Assembly (NCBI GenBank): GCA_023417785.1
Contig: JAEZEH010000062.1
Coordinates: 114,276 to 178,275 of the forward strand
Source: Bacteroidota bacterium
GTDB lineage: Bacteria > Bacteroidota > Bacteroidia > Cytophagales > Cyclobacteriaceae
DNA: 64,000 bases
Direction: 5' to 3'
The notes under the pieces are model-generated. The model was not told the origin of the DNA. It searched no databases and saw only the letters and a list, made by a program, of their open reading frames with translations. Position numbers and translations under genes: made by a program. Below are positions 40,385-49,812 of the stretch, in pieces (position 1 is the first letter of the stretch; every line of letters starts with the position of its first letter).

Positions 40385-41683
40385 ATGAAAGTCCTGTTTA
40401 CACTGATTTTATGTATCCTTGTGAGTGGAATCGCCTCGTCTCAAAGTTTAGAGAAACGTGTACTCAATAAATCGAAACAACGGGCCAACCGAAAGCTCGA
40501 TCGGACAATAGACAAAGGCCTCGATGAAGTCGAAAAAGGAATTGACCAGGGCGTGAGTGGCGACAGCAAAAAGAAAAAGGAACCTGCACCTCCAAAAGAG
40601 ACCCCCAATCAGAGCAGCACGGCGCCTGCTGAAGTAAAAACGGTTTCCAGCACGCCAACGGAATCTCCGACAAAGTTTGAAGCATTTACCAGGTTTGATT
40701 TTGTTCCGGGGTCGGCCATTTTTTTCTTCGATGATTTCGCTACAGATCATGTTGGCGATTTTCCCGCGAAATGGAACACGAATGGTTCCGGTGAAGTCGT
40801 AGTGACCAACAAAGACTCGGAGAAATGGTTTGAAATGAAACTGTCATCGGTCTACATACCCGAATTCAGTCAAAAACTACCCGAAGACTATACACTGGAA
40901 TTCGATTTCACGACTACCGGGCTTGATAAAAAAACAAGTTCTACAGCATACATTGTCATTACCCTCGACGATAATAACTTATTTAAACATGGCCGTAACT
41001 TTGCCAGAGTAAGTATTCCACTTTCACAGTTCGGATCGCCAACAAGGGTGCTGAATACCGTAAATGGCGCAACGGTGATCAACAACGACCTCCGTCCAGA
41101 CCTTCGTAAGAGAGTCCTGGAGGGTATGCACGTATCCATCGCTGTAACCGGAAAACGTTTCAGGATGTGGGCCGATGAAGAGAAGATTCTTGACCTGCCT
41201 ACCTTTATTCCCAAAGGGAATATTCACGCTATAAAGTTCGAGCTGAAGGGGTTCGCGGATGACTACAAAACAGCTCGCGTATTTATGAACAAAATAAAGT
41301 TGGCAGCTGGTGGTTTGGACCTGCGAAGTAAACTCATCAGCGAAGGCAAGCTTTCAACAACGGCGATAACCTTCGACGTAAACTCGGACAAACTTAAACC
41401 GGAGTCGATGGGCATCATTAAAGAGATTTCCGGCGTGCTTTCCGCCAACCCAGATGTGCGCATCAAAATAATAGGGCATACTGATTCCGACGGGGACGAG
41501 TCTCAGAACCTTGCTTTGTCCAAAAAAAGGGCAGCCGCGGTAAAAACTGCGCTGGAAAATACCTTTGGAGTTTCGGGCGGACGAATAGAAACAGATGGTG
41601 AAGGCGAGTCGCGACCGGCTGGCCCGAATGACACGGCCGAAGGAAAAGCCGCGAACCGAAGAGTGGAGTTCATCAAGTTGTAA
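40385..41683 (+). CDS. OmpA-family protein with disordered N terminus
   Basis: A 432-residue exported protein: signal peptide MKVLFTLILCILVSGIASS, a charged Pro/Lys/Thr-rich linker to about residue 95, a ~200-residue beta domain resembling a concanavalin-like jelly roll (FDDFATDHVGDFPAKWN), and a C-terminal OmpA domain (ITFDVNSDKL, IIGHTDSDGDESQNLALSKKRA, GEGESRP, NRRVEFIKL) that binds peptidoglycan. It likely links the cell wall to an outer-membrane or glycan ligand. The next gene starts 90 bases on, so co-transcription is possible. Confidence 0.9.
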   Translation: MKVLFTLILCILVSGIASSQSLEKRVLNKSKQRANRKLDRTIDKGLDEVEKGIDQGVSGDSKKKKEPAPPKETPNQSSTAPAEVKTVSSTPTESPTKFEAFTRFDFVPGSAIFFFDDFATDHVGDFPAKWNTNGSGEVVVTNKDSEKWFEMKLSSVYIPEFSQKLPEDYTLEFDFTTTGLDKKTSSTAYIVITLDDNNLFKHGRNFARVSIPLSQFGSPTRVLNTVNGATVINNDLRPDLRKRVLEGMHVSIAVTGKRFRMWADEEKILDLPTFIPKGNIHAIKFELKGFADDYKTARVFMNKIKLAAGGLDLRSKLISEGKLSTTAITFDVNSDKLKPESMGIIKEISGVLSANPDVRIKIIGHTDSDGDESQNLALSKKRAAAVKTALENTFGVSGGRIETDGEGESRPAGPNDTAEGKAANRRVEFIKL

Positions 41684-41772
41684 CATGCATTGATCCCGAG
41701 ATGGCCGCATGGGTTGGTCTATGGAATGTTCAGTTATTTCGGTATCTTGAACATCCGGTAAGCCAAAAATCT

Positions 41773-44700
41773 ATGCGATTCCTTTCCTTGTGCTTCTTTT
41801 GCATGTTCTGGGCAATGTGCGTCAGCGCGTTCGACACCATTCCCGACCCGGCATGGCATGTCTCCAAAGCGGAAAAACTATTAGCAGAGAAATCTTACGA
41901 CAGCGCGCTGTTCCATTTTACAACAGGCGCTAAACTTTACTCCGTTTCCAACGACGAAGCTACACTACGGGCGATCACCGGAGCCGGGCAATGCCTGATT
42001 CGTTTGAGGAAGATTGACGAGGGCATCGCATTGCTGACGCCTTACCAAAAACACGCGGAGCAGATTGATTCAATCCATCAGGTGCGTGAGGATTACTACG
42101 ACGTTATGAGTAAACTCCATTATTACGCCGGCGATGCTTTTACGTCGTTGAAGTATCACAGACACGTCCTGGAAATAAATAACGCCCGCGGAAACACCCC
42201 GGCCGAAAAACAGATTGATCTGATTCGTATTATAGGTGTCTTGCTCGGCAACTCAGGACAGCTGAAAGGTGCCATCGATTACTACCGCCAGTACGCGGAA
42301 CTGACTAGCCTTCACTATGGCCCGACGCATCTCTTCATGAGCGATGCATACAACTACCTTGGCGTTATGTATCGGCACCTTGGCGAATATGACCTCGCCC
42401 TGGATTACTACATGAAAGCCATTGAAATTGCCGAGGCATATTCGGTCGAAGAGAGAACCACGATATCTCCCAGGTTCATATCCCTTGCACCAGTGTACAA
42501 TAATGTCGGAACCGTGCATCACAACCGTGGTGATCATGACAATGCACTGGCGTTCACATTTAAAGCCCTTTATCTGTATGAAAATGATAAATCTGCCAGC
42601 AAATCATCCCTGGCCGCAATCCTGAGCAGTCTGGGAACAACTTACACCGAGCTGGACCGGCATCGTGAGGCACTTTTGTATAAGCAAAAGGCGATGGACA
42701 TGTTTATCGCGGAATACGGCAATCAACACGGTCGCATTGCCACGGAAATGAAGAGCATCGGGGATACCCACTTCGCACTTAAAGTTTTTTCGACGGCCGA
42801 AGAATACTATCAACGTTCATTGGATATGAACCTTGCCGTTCACGGATCATTTCACCCGAACACGGCTGAGGCATATGCGAAACTGGCCTCAACCGAGAAA
42901 ATCAAAGGAAACTTCGACCAGGCCCTGAAACTCATTCAGAAGAGTATTCATTGTCTGGTTAATAACTTCAGCAGTGACGACATATTTGCCAATCCGGATA
43001 TCGATGCGTTATGCAACGTAAAGGCTCACCTCATCGACAAGCTATCGACCAAAGCAGACCTGATGGTCGAATTATTCGAAAAGACAAAAGACGTTAAACT
43101 AATCCACGGCGCGCAAAACACCTATGCGCTCGCGGTTCGCTTCTCTGAAGTGGTTCGGAATGACCTGCTGGATGTGCGTTCCAAAGCATATCTGGCTGAA
43201 CACAGTAAATCCCTTTTTGAAAAAAGCATTCGCGCTGCCCTGCTGTTGCATGAGCTGACCGACGACCCCGGTTATATTGCGTTTGCCTTCGACATCATGG
43301 AGAAAAACAAGTCGCGACTTCTGCTGGAGTCTGTGCAAAAGTCCAAGGTAAAAAGCACCGGAGCACTTGATGGGGACCTATTCAATAAGGAAAACGGATT
43401 ACAAAGTCAGATAGCCTTCTTCGAGGAAAATATTCTTGATGAACAAGTGAAAGAAATGCGTGACAGTGCAAAAATAAAACAATATGAAAGAAGTCTTTTT
43501 CAGGCGCGCCGTGAACTGGAATCTTTCAAGCGTACACTTGAAAAGGAAAACCCGAGGTATTATCAAACCAAATACAACAATCGTGAGATCACTTTGCCGA
43601 AACTTCGGCAACGACTCAGTGAAAATGAACTACTCGTCGAGTATTTCGCAGGCGCAGACGCATTGTACATATTCTATGCTACCCGCGAAGAGTCAGGCAT
43701 CCTCACGGAAACACCGAATATCCTTGCCGACGTCACCCACCTGTTGAATGGTGTCCGGGACCGGAACACGCAAATTTTTACCGACCTGTCGCATACCTTA
43801 TATTCCAAAATATTGGGACAGATAATCGACCTGACCGGTCCCAGAGAAACCATCATCGTGGTACCCGACGGCGTCCTGGCCTATCTTCCGTTCGAGCTAC
43901 TGCTAACAGCGCCAGCGGGGACCAAAAAAAACCGGGACTTCGATTATGCGATACGAAAGTATAATTTCAGTTACCAGTTGTCTGCAGCTTTAATGGAGAA
44001 TCATTTTCCCGACCGTATTCGCAAGGACCTCACCCCTTTCGCGGGTTTCGCTCCGCAATTCTCCGGCGAGGTGGTAGCAAGTCGTGGTCTTCCCGGCAAC
44101 ATCCCTTACGCGCAACGCGAGGTAAAAGAAATAGCCATGACCTTTCCCGGAACAATATATGTAGGCGAAGAGGCTACGGAGTTTAACTTCAGGCAACATG
44201 CGGGCAATGCTGAACTTCTTCATCTTGCGACTCATGCTTCGCTCGACGAAAACGCAAACTTGTCGCGTCTGTATTTCGCTGCGGCTGACACCACAGACGA
44301 TGGACTCCTTCATGTATACGAGATTTATAATCTTGATTTGAATGCAAAGCTGGTGACATTAAGCGCCTGCAATACCGGAGCCGGTGCCTATAAAGAAGGT
44401 GAGGGTGTGATGAGCCTATCGCGGGCCTTCGCATATGCCGGTTGTGAAAGTATGCTTACCAGTTTGTGGCCATCTCAGGATCAAACCACCGCCGATATCA
44501 TGGCAGCGTTTTACAGGAATCTCGCCAATGGGGCATCCAAAGACGAGGCGCTGCGGCAGGCAAAACTGGACTTTCTTTTGAAAGCCGACAACATCAAAAG
44601 CGATCCATTCTACTGGGCAGGATTTGTTCTGATCGGTGATACCGATCCTGTTAGTGAAGCTTCATTCGTAAGCGCAGCTTTTATCAGTACTTCCGGCGTT

Positions 44701-44775
44701 GCAGTTCTGGTATTATCTGTTTTTGCTATCCTTCGATTGAGACGGCGGAAGGTCGCCCTGAAACCGGTTCATTGA
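41773..44775 (+). CDS. TPR-CHAT caspase-like protein with C-terminal membrane helix
   Basis: A 1000-residue protein: signal-like N terminus MRFLSLCFFCMFWAMCVSAF, tetratricopeptide repeats to about residue 440 (YNYLGVMYRHLGEYDLALDYY, YNNVGTVHHNRGDHDNALAF), a helical linker, then a CHAT caspase-fold domain. The His-Cys dyad is present: His821 in LHLATHASL and Cys866 in LSACNTGAG. A transmembrane helix near residues 965-985 ends in a basic tail (LRLRRRKVALK). By family, CHAT proteases cleave a specific partner after TPR-mediated activation. ATG 41773 is chosen over upstream 41701 because it gives the signal sequence. It overlaps the convergent anti-sigma gene by 7 bases. Confidence 0.93.
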   Translation: MRFLSLCFFCMFWAMCVSAFDTIPDPAWHVSKAEKLLAEKSYDSALFHFTTGAKLYSVSNDEATLRAITGAGQCLIRLRKIDEGIALLTPYQKHAEQIDSIHQVREDYYDVMSKLHYYAGDAFTSLKYHRHVLEINNARGNTPAEKQIDLIRIIGVLLGNSGQLKGAIDYYRQYAELTSLHYGPTHLFMSDAYNYLGVMYRHLGEYDLALDYYMKAIEIAEAYSVEERTTISPRFISLAPVYNNVGTVHHNRGDHDNALAFTFKALYLYENDKSASKSSLAAILSSLGTTYTELDRHREALLYKQKAMDMFIAEYGNQHGRIATEMKSIGDTHFALKVFSTAEEYYQRSLDMNLAVHGSFHPNTAEAYAKLASTEKIKGNFDQALKLIQKSIHCLVNNFSSDDIFANPDIDALCNVKAHLIDKLSTKADLMVELFEKTKDVKLIHGAQNTYALAVRFSEVVRNDLLDVRSKAYLAEHSKSLFEKSIRAALLLHELTDDPGYIAFAFDIMEKNKSRLLLESVQKSKVKSTGALDGDLFNKENGLQSQIAFFEENILDEQVKEMRDSAKIKQYERSLFQARRELESFKRTLEKENPRYYQTKYNNREITLPKLRQRLSENELLVEYFAGADALYIFYATREESGILTETPNILADVTHLLNGVRDRNTQIFTDLSHTLYSKILGQIIDLTGPRETIIVVPDGVLAYLPFELLLTAPAGTKKNRDFDYAIRKYNFSYQLSAALMENHFPDRIRKDLTPFAGFAPQFSGEVVASRGLPGNIPYAQREVKEIAMTFPGTIYVGEEATEFNFRQHAGNAELLHLATHASLDENANLSRLYFAAADTTDDGLLHVYEIYNLDLNAKLVTLSACNTGAGAYKEGEGVMSLSRAFAYAGCESMLTSLWPSQDQTTADIMAAFYRNLANGASKDEALRQAKLDFLLKADNIKSDPFYWAGFVLIGDTDPVSEASFVSAAFISTSGVAVLVLSVFAILRLRRRKVALKPVH

Positions 44776-45524
44776 AGTTCGTCAAGAAGCTGCTCAGCCT
44801 TGCCGGAAAAATCGTGATTGGGGTCTTGTGCAATCGCCTCCAGCCGCGCCCTGGCTGAAGCAAAGTCTTCCTTCAATATATCGGCAAGCGCAAGGTACCA
44901 GTTCACATGATCGGAATACGTCCCGCCGCGGGTTTGGAGTTGCTCGAAAACTGAAATTGCGTCAGACGCCTTCTCGTCGCCCAGATATGAAATACCGAGA
45001 TAAAACATCGCTTCATCACGCTGCGGATAGGCTTGAAGATATTTCAGAAAGTGCGGAATCGCATCCCGGTACTCCTGCTGATTATACCTTTCCATGGCCA
45101 TAGCCAGGGCAGCTTCTGAGTCGTCGCCGTCACGAACCGACAGCACATCTTCGTAGGGAACGAAGTACGCTGTAAATAATTCCTTCTGACTGACATCTCC
45201 GGGGCGGTTAATAAACACAAATGTGGTCAATAGCACAGCCGTAACAACAGCTGCAATCATGTACTTCTTCCAGGGATTAATACCTGCTACCGGAACAGCG
45301 TTCTCTTCATCGCTGAGTTCCCTTTCCCACAACGCAACTTGCTCGCTAAGCTCGAGTGAGTCCGCATTTCTGATGCCGTTGATGATCGCGACATAATCGT
45401 CAACTTTTTCGGCGAACTTGAGGTCAGTTGTGACACGTAAATCAAATGCTTTTAATTCAGCCTCCGAAAGCTCACCGTTAATACGTCTTTCAATCAAATC
45501 AATATCTGCTTCTTCCTGATCCAT
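44769..45524 (-). CDS. Membrane anti-sigma-like protein with periplasmic TPR
   Basis: A 251-residue protein. The cytoplasmic N terminus (IERRINGELSEAELKAFDLRV, then FAEKVDDYVAIING) matches anti-sigma domains of Bacteroidota; a transmembrane helix spans residues 88-106; the periplasmic part has tetratricopeptide-like repeats (YNQQEYRDAIPHFLKYLQAYP, AMFYLGISYLG). The ATG overlaps the sigma gene's stop as TAATG, a classic coupling signal. It should hold the sigma factor inactive until the TPR part senses a signal. It converges with the TPR-CHAT gene. Confidence 0.85.
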   Translation of the reverse strand: MDQEEADIDLIERRINGELSEAELKAFDLRVTTDLKFAEKVDDYVAIINGIRNADSLELSEQVALWERELSDEENAVPVAGINPWKKYMIAAVVTAVLLTTFVFINRPGDVSQKELFTAYFVPYEDVLSVRDGDDSEAALAMAMERYNQQEYRDAIPHFLKYLQAYPQRDEAMFYLGISYLGDEKASDAISVFEQLQTRGGTYSDHVNWYLALADILKEDFASARARLEAIAQDPNHDFSGKAEQLLDELQ

Positions 45525-46090
45525 TACTTGTTTTTCAGATTTGTATTCAATGCCTTTCGTATTTTTATCAGACACTCGCACTTCCGCTTCTTGGCCACCA
45601 GTGCAGATTTGTATCCGAGGTTTTCCGCAATGGCTTCCATGGTATAATTTTCAAAATAATATTTCATCAGAATACTCCGACATGGTTCGCCTACCTTCCT
45701 AAGAATCGAGTGAACCAGCATTTGCCGATGTGCGCTTTCATGACCCTCGTTGGCGACATCCACACCGAGAAATACCTCGGGCACGTCGTCGAGAGGATCA
45801 TCCTGCTGCTTTCGGGCCGAGACATATTTGTTCAACAGGTTCTTTCCTATTCCAAAAAGATAGGTCCGGATAGCGCTGTTTTCACCCGTAAATTTTCCTG
45901 CTTTCACATTATTATACAGAATAACAAAGGCTTGCTGGTAAATGTCAGCAATATCGTCTTCGGAACAAGAGTAACGCCACAGTGCCCATTTAGTGAAGGC
46001 GTTACGGTTTGCCCGATACAGTTCCTTCAAGAAAAGTCTGTCACCCTGCTTTATCTTTTCAAGGTCCCTCACATCAACTAAAGCATCCAC
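45524..46090 (-). CDS. ECF-family RNA polymerase sigma factor
   Basis: A 188-residue sigma-70 factor of the extracytoplasmic type. Region 2 shows KWALWRYSCSEDDIADIYQQAFVILY and IRTYLFGIGKNLL; region 4 is SILMKYYFENYTMEAIAENLGYKS with the helix-turn-helix. It is the first gene of a two-gene operon with the anti-sigma gene, by overlapping stop and start. A -7 element at 46205-46212 gives a leader of about 110 bases. It is divergent from the NHL/barrel/TANFOR operon, which is a natural candidate for its regulon. Confidence 0.93.
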   Translation of the reverse strand: MDALVDVRDLEKIKQGDRLFLKELYRANRNAFTKWALWRYSCSEDDIADIYQQAFVILYNNVKAGKFTGENSAIRTYLFGIGKNLLNKYVSARKQQDDPLDDVPEVFLGVDVANEGHESAHRQMLVHSILRKVGEPCRSILMKYYFENYTMEAIAENLGYKSALVAKKRKCECLIKIRKALNTNLKNK

Positions 46091-46204
46091 TGGTAGTCAT
46101 TTAGTGCTCATTTCTTTGGTATGGTTACCGGCAAATGGAACAAATTGATCCACGGGCAAAAAAATATTTTACCCACAGAAGTAACCCTTTTAAAATTAAC
46201 GACA

Positions 46205-46212
46205 CAAAAGTA
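46205..46212 (-). promoter_or_regulatory. -7 element TACTTTTG for the ECF sigma operon
   Basis: Perfect TAnnTTTG on the minus strand, about 115 bases upstream of the sigma start. Confidence 0.55.
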
Positions 46213-46277
46213 CGGAAACAAATGTCGAATGGTTTGAATGGCCGTTTCCACCGATGCATTGATCTAATTAACTTTGA

Positions 46278-48098
46278 ATGAAACGCCTCCTACCCTTACT
46301 GTTTCCGTTATTCATTGCCTTTATCTGTATTACCTGTCGGGAAACGGATGGTATCCACCCAAATCTCCCCCCGATTGCCAACGCGGGAGATGATCAGGAG
46401 GTAATCGCAAACCAACAAGCTTCACTTGATGCCAGCGGATCAACGGATCCGGATGGCGATCCCCTTTCGTTTGTGTGGGAGTGGATCTCCCGACCGCAGG
46501 GAAGCCAGGCTGTGATTGTGCCATTCGATTCAGTTAAGCCTGGTTTTGTTCCGGACGTACCCGGAATTTATTCAGCACGGGTAGTGGTGTCAGACAACGT
46601 CGATACCGATGCGGATACCATCACGGTTGTAGCGACCACACCGAATGGTACGCCCGTGGCCAATGCGGGCCAGAACGAAGCCGTTGATCTCGGGACGCAA
46701 TTTGCCCTTATGGGAACAGGCACTGATCCTGACGGCGATCCGCTGACCTACACATGGACACTTGTATCCCAACCCCAGGGGAGCACCGCAACAATAGCAT
46801 CTCCGGAAAATCAGAATACCGTCATCGTCATTGATGTTCACGGAACATACCAGGTACGGCTCACCGTCTCTGACGGCACACTTTCAGGCAATGACGAGAT
46901 CACGATCACCACAAACCCCGTTATTATCACGGATATCAACCCCACCACCGGTCCTCACGGCATAACCCTCAAAGTCAACGGAAGAAACTTTGCAACATCG
47001 GCAAACGAAAATTCAGTACGTATAAATGGCGCGCTGGCCGCAATCACCGCTTCAAGCCACACCTCGGTAGATGTAACGGTTCCCTTAGGCGCCGGAACTG
47101 GCCCGGTAACCGCAACGGTAAACGGTGTTACTGCAACGGGACCGATATTCACCTATATCCTATCCTCTGTCGTCAGCACATTCAGTCAGTTTCAGGCTCC
47201 CTTTGGTACTGCCGTTGACGCTAATGGCAACCTTTACATTTCAGACATCAACAATCACATTATCCGGCGACTTACGCCAGCGGGGGTACTAACCACCTTC
47301 GCCGGCGATGGCCTCGCGGGTTATGCCGACGCAAACAGTCCATTACAGGCGCGGTTCAACAGACCCGCCGGACTCGCGATTCATAACGGTAACTTATACA
47401 TCGCCGACAATGGCAATCATTGTATTCGCCGACTCACATTAGCCACGGGTGTAATAACGACCTATGCAGGATTCCCTCAGGCGGGCTATGCGGATGGTCC
47501 GGCACTTCAGTCGCAGTTTAACGGACCGATCGGTCTCGCGGGCGATGCGCAGGGTAACCTCTACGTTGGCGACACCAACAATTCAAGGGTAAGGTTAATC
47601 GCCACCAACGCAACAGTCAGTACCGTTGCAGGAAATGGTCAACTTGGATTTGCCGATGGCGTGGGCATCGCCGCCATGTTCAACGGAATAACTGGGATGG
47701 CTGTTGATGGAAATGGTATCCTCTACGTTGCCGATGCGCTGAATCACCGCATACGAAGGATTGATGGCCAGGGGGCGGTAACAACATTCGCTGGCAACGG
47801 TACAGCTGGCCTCGTTAACAATACAGGCACTTCCGCAAGGTTCAACGGACCCTATGATGTAGCAACAGACGCATCAAACAACGTGTACGTCGCCGACGTA
47901 GGGAATCACGCTATACGAAGAATCACACCGCAACGGGTTGTCACCACAATCGGTGGGAATGGAAGTGCTGGAATGATAGACGGAACCGGAGCGGCATCAC
48001 GTTTCAATCAGCCAACATCACTCGTTGTCTTATCCGACGGAACAATCTACGTTGCAGATTTCGGCAACAACCGGATCAGAAGAATAATTTTCGAATAA
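46278..48098 (+). CDS. Exported PKD-IPT-NHL repeat protein
   Basis: A 606-residue exported protein, possibly lipidated at Cys20 (AFICITCRE), though the lipobox is weak. In order it has two PKD-like domains (ANAGDDQE, DPDGDPLSFVWEW; ANAGQNEA, DPDGDPLTYTWTL), an IPT/TIG domain (ITDINPTTGPHGITLKVNG) and six NHL repeats forming a propeller (GNLYISDINNHIIRRL, NGNLYIADNGNHCIRRL, NVYVADVGNHAIRRI). Such propellers bind proteins or glycans on the cell surface. It opens a probable four-gene operon to 58747; the next gene starts nine bases after it. Confidence 0.9.
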   Translation: MKRLLPLLFPLFIAFICITCRETDGIHPNLPPIANAGDDQEVIANQQASLDASGSTDPDGDPLSFVWEWISRPQGSQAVIVPFDSVKPGFVPDVPGIYSARVVVSDNVDTDADTITVVATTPNGTPVANAGQNEAVDLGTQFALMGTGTDPDGDPLTYTWTLVSQPQGSTATIASPENQNTVIVIDVHGTYQVRLTVSDGTLSGNDEITITTNPVIITDINPTTGPHGITLKVNGRNFATSANENSVRINGALAAITASSHTSVDVTVPLGAGTGPVTATVNGVTATGPIFTYILSSVVSTFSQFQAPFGTAVDANGNLYISDINNHIIRRLTPAGVLTTFAGDGLAGYADANSPLQARFNRPAGLAIHNGNLYIADNGNHCIRRLTLATGVITTYAGFPQAGYADGPALQSQFNGPIGLAGDAQGNLYVGDTNNSRVRLIATNATVSTVAGNGQLGFADGVGIAAMFNGITGMAVDGNGILYVADALNHRIRRIDGQGAVTTFAGNGTAGLVNNTGTSARFNGPYDVATDASNNVYVADVGNHAIRRITPQRVVTTIGGNGSAGMIDGTGAASRFNQPTSLVVLSDGTIYVADFGNNRIRRIIFE

Positions 48099-48106
48099 CG
48101 ACACAC

Positions 48107-49807
48107 ATGAGAAGATATTTACCCGGTATTCTGATCCTTATGCAGCTTTGCAATTCATCATTGCTGCATGGACAAGACCTTGAACATATCGGTTCGGCAA
48201 AACCCATAGACTTCTCAGGGGCGCTGTCGCTCCGATTAAATTCATATTCCAGCAATCGGGATAATGCACTTCGGGATCCGTTCTTCTGGACCATAACCGG
48301 TTCGCCAACGCTTTCGCTATACGGTGTTACGTTACCGTTTTACTTTTCCTTCAGTCAGAAGCAAACCGATTACCGTCAACCTTTCAATCAGTTTGGGCTT
48401 AGCCCCCACTACAAATGGCTTCGTCTGCATCTTGGCTATCGAAACATTTCGTTCAGTGACTTTACGCTTTCGAATCACACCTTTCGGGGAGTTGGTATTG
48501 AGGCAGAGCCATCGATTTTCAGATTTGGATTTATGTACGGGCGGTTTCTGAAAGCTATTGATCAACCACGCGATACCCTTTCGGGGGAAATTATTATTCC
48601 CACGTTTGCGCGTAAAGGGATTGCAGCAAAAATCGGAGTCGGTACCCAAAACAATTACGTCGACCTGATCTTCTTCAAAGGGAAAGACGACTCAACTTCC
48701 GTTTCTTCGGGTTGGGGTGAGGCCGGAATACGTCCCGCAGAAAATCTTGTTTACGGCATCAAAGCACGCCAGGCATTTCTGAAAATATTCACCTTTGATC
48801 TCGATTATGGATTTAGCGTTTACACCAGTGATGTGACCGCAGCCACCGTAAGCCCCGACGAATACAAAGTTCCGGCTTTGGTTACGGCATTTCTCACACC
48901 CCGCACATCCACCAGTTTCCTAATGGCGGGGAAGGCAAGCCTTGCCGTGCGATTGAAAATGCTTTCGCTTCGTCTGCAATACACGCGGGTTGAACCCGAT
49001 TACCAGTCCATGGGGTCATACTTTCTCAACAACGATTATGAAAACATCACCATAGCTCCCGCTTGGTCGATGATGAAGAACAAGATTCGTGTTTCAGGAA
49101 GCCTGGGTTTTCAGCGGAACAATATCTTCGGCGACAAGCTCAACAGCACGAATCGTCGCATAAATTCCGTCAATGTGACGATCATGCCGGAGCCGCGACT
49201 CAGCATCACGACGTTTTATACCAACTACCGCATCAATCAGGAACGGAATATCCGTTTATCGATGGATACTCTTCGGCTCGAACAATTCTCCGACAACCTG
49301 AACGTGATGGCCAATCTGATGCGTGGAACAAAACAGATTCGTCACAATTTCACCGCCGGCGTCAACTACCAGGTGTTGCGCGACGACAGTAACATCAGTG
49401 AGACAAACAACAACACAACGTCGATGAACCCCAGCCTCGGTTACCGCTATCAAAACATGGTTAATCATTTTGGCGCGAATGTCAACATCACATTGAATCA
49501 ATTCAATACCGACGTCAGTGAGACCATGCGGATGGGATACACGATTGGCGCCAACAAATCAGTGCTCGACGACGATCTTCGCTTCAACGCCTCAGCCACC
49601 TATTTTACGGTGAACACCGATGGGTCGGCGCAGAGCAATGCCCTTTCCATTAATGCGCGAATCGGGTATTCTATCAAAGAGAAGCATTCCCTTGATCTGA
49701 GCACGTCAATTGTCAGCAGGAAGCTCGCAGCCTCCGAAGACCCGGCCATGCGCGATGTACTGGCCAATTTTGGATACACTTACAATTTCGGAAGAAACAG
49801 CCGGTAA
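48107..49807 (+). CDS. Outer-membrane beta-barrel protein
   Basis: A 566-residue exported protein with signal peptide MRRYLPGILILMQLCNSSLLHG. The mature part consists of alternating amphipathic strands rich in aromatics (LRLHLGYRNISFSDF, FRFGFMYGRFLKAID, MNPSLGYRYQNMV) and ends with the typical FGYTYNFGRNSR, supporting an outer-membrane barrel of roughly 20 or more strands. The family is not recognised. It lies between the NHL protein and the giant TANFOR-type protein with spacers of 8 and 5 bases, so it may be the channel or anchor of a surface complex. Confidence 0.8.
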   Translation: MRRYLPGILILMQLCNSSLLHGQDLEHIGSAKPIDFSGALSLRLNSYSSNRDNALRDPFFWTITGSPTLSLYGVTLPFYFSFSQKQTDYRQPFNQFGLSPHYKWLRLHLGYRNISFSDFTLSNHTFRGVGIEAEPSIFRFGFMYGRFLKAIDQPRDTLSGEIIIPTFARKGIAAKIGVGTQNNYVDLIFFKGKDDSTSVSSGWGEAGIRPAENLVYGIKARQAFLKIFTFDLDYGFSVYTSDVTAATVSPDEYKVPALVTAFLTPRTSTSFLMAGKASLAVRLKMLSLRLQYTRVEPDYQSMGSYFLNNDYENITIAPAWSMMKNKIRVSGSLGFQRNNIFGDKLNSTNRRINSVNVTIMPEPRLSITTFYTNYRINQERNIRLSMDTLRLEQFSDNLNVMANLMRGTKQIRHNFTAGVNYQVLRDDSNISETNNNTTSMNPSLGYRYQNMVNHFGANVNITLNQFNTDVSETMRMGYTIGANKSVLDDDLRFNASATYFTVNTDGSAQSNALSINARIGYSIKEKHSLDLSTSIVSRKLAASEDPAMRDVLANFGYTYNFGRNSR

Positions 49808-49812
49808 CGACT

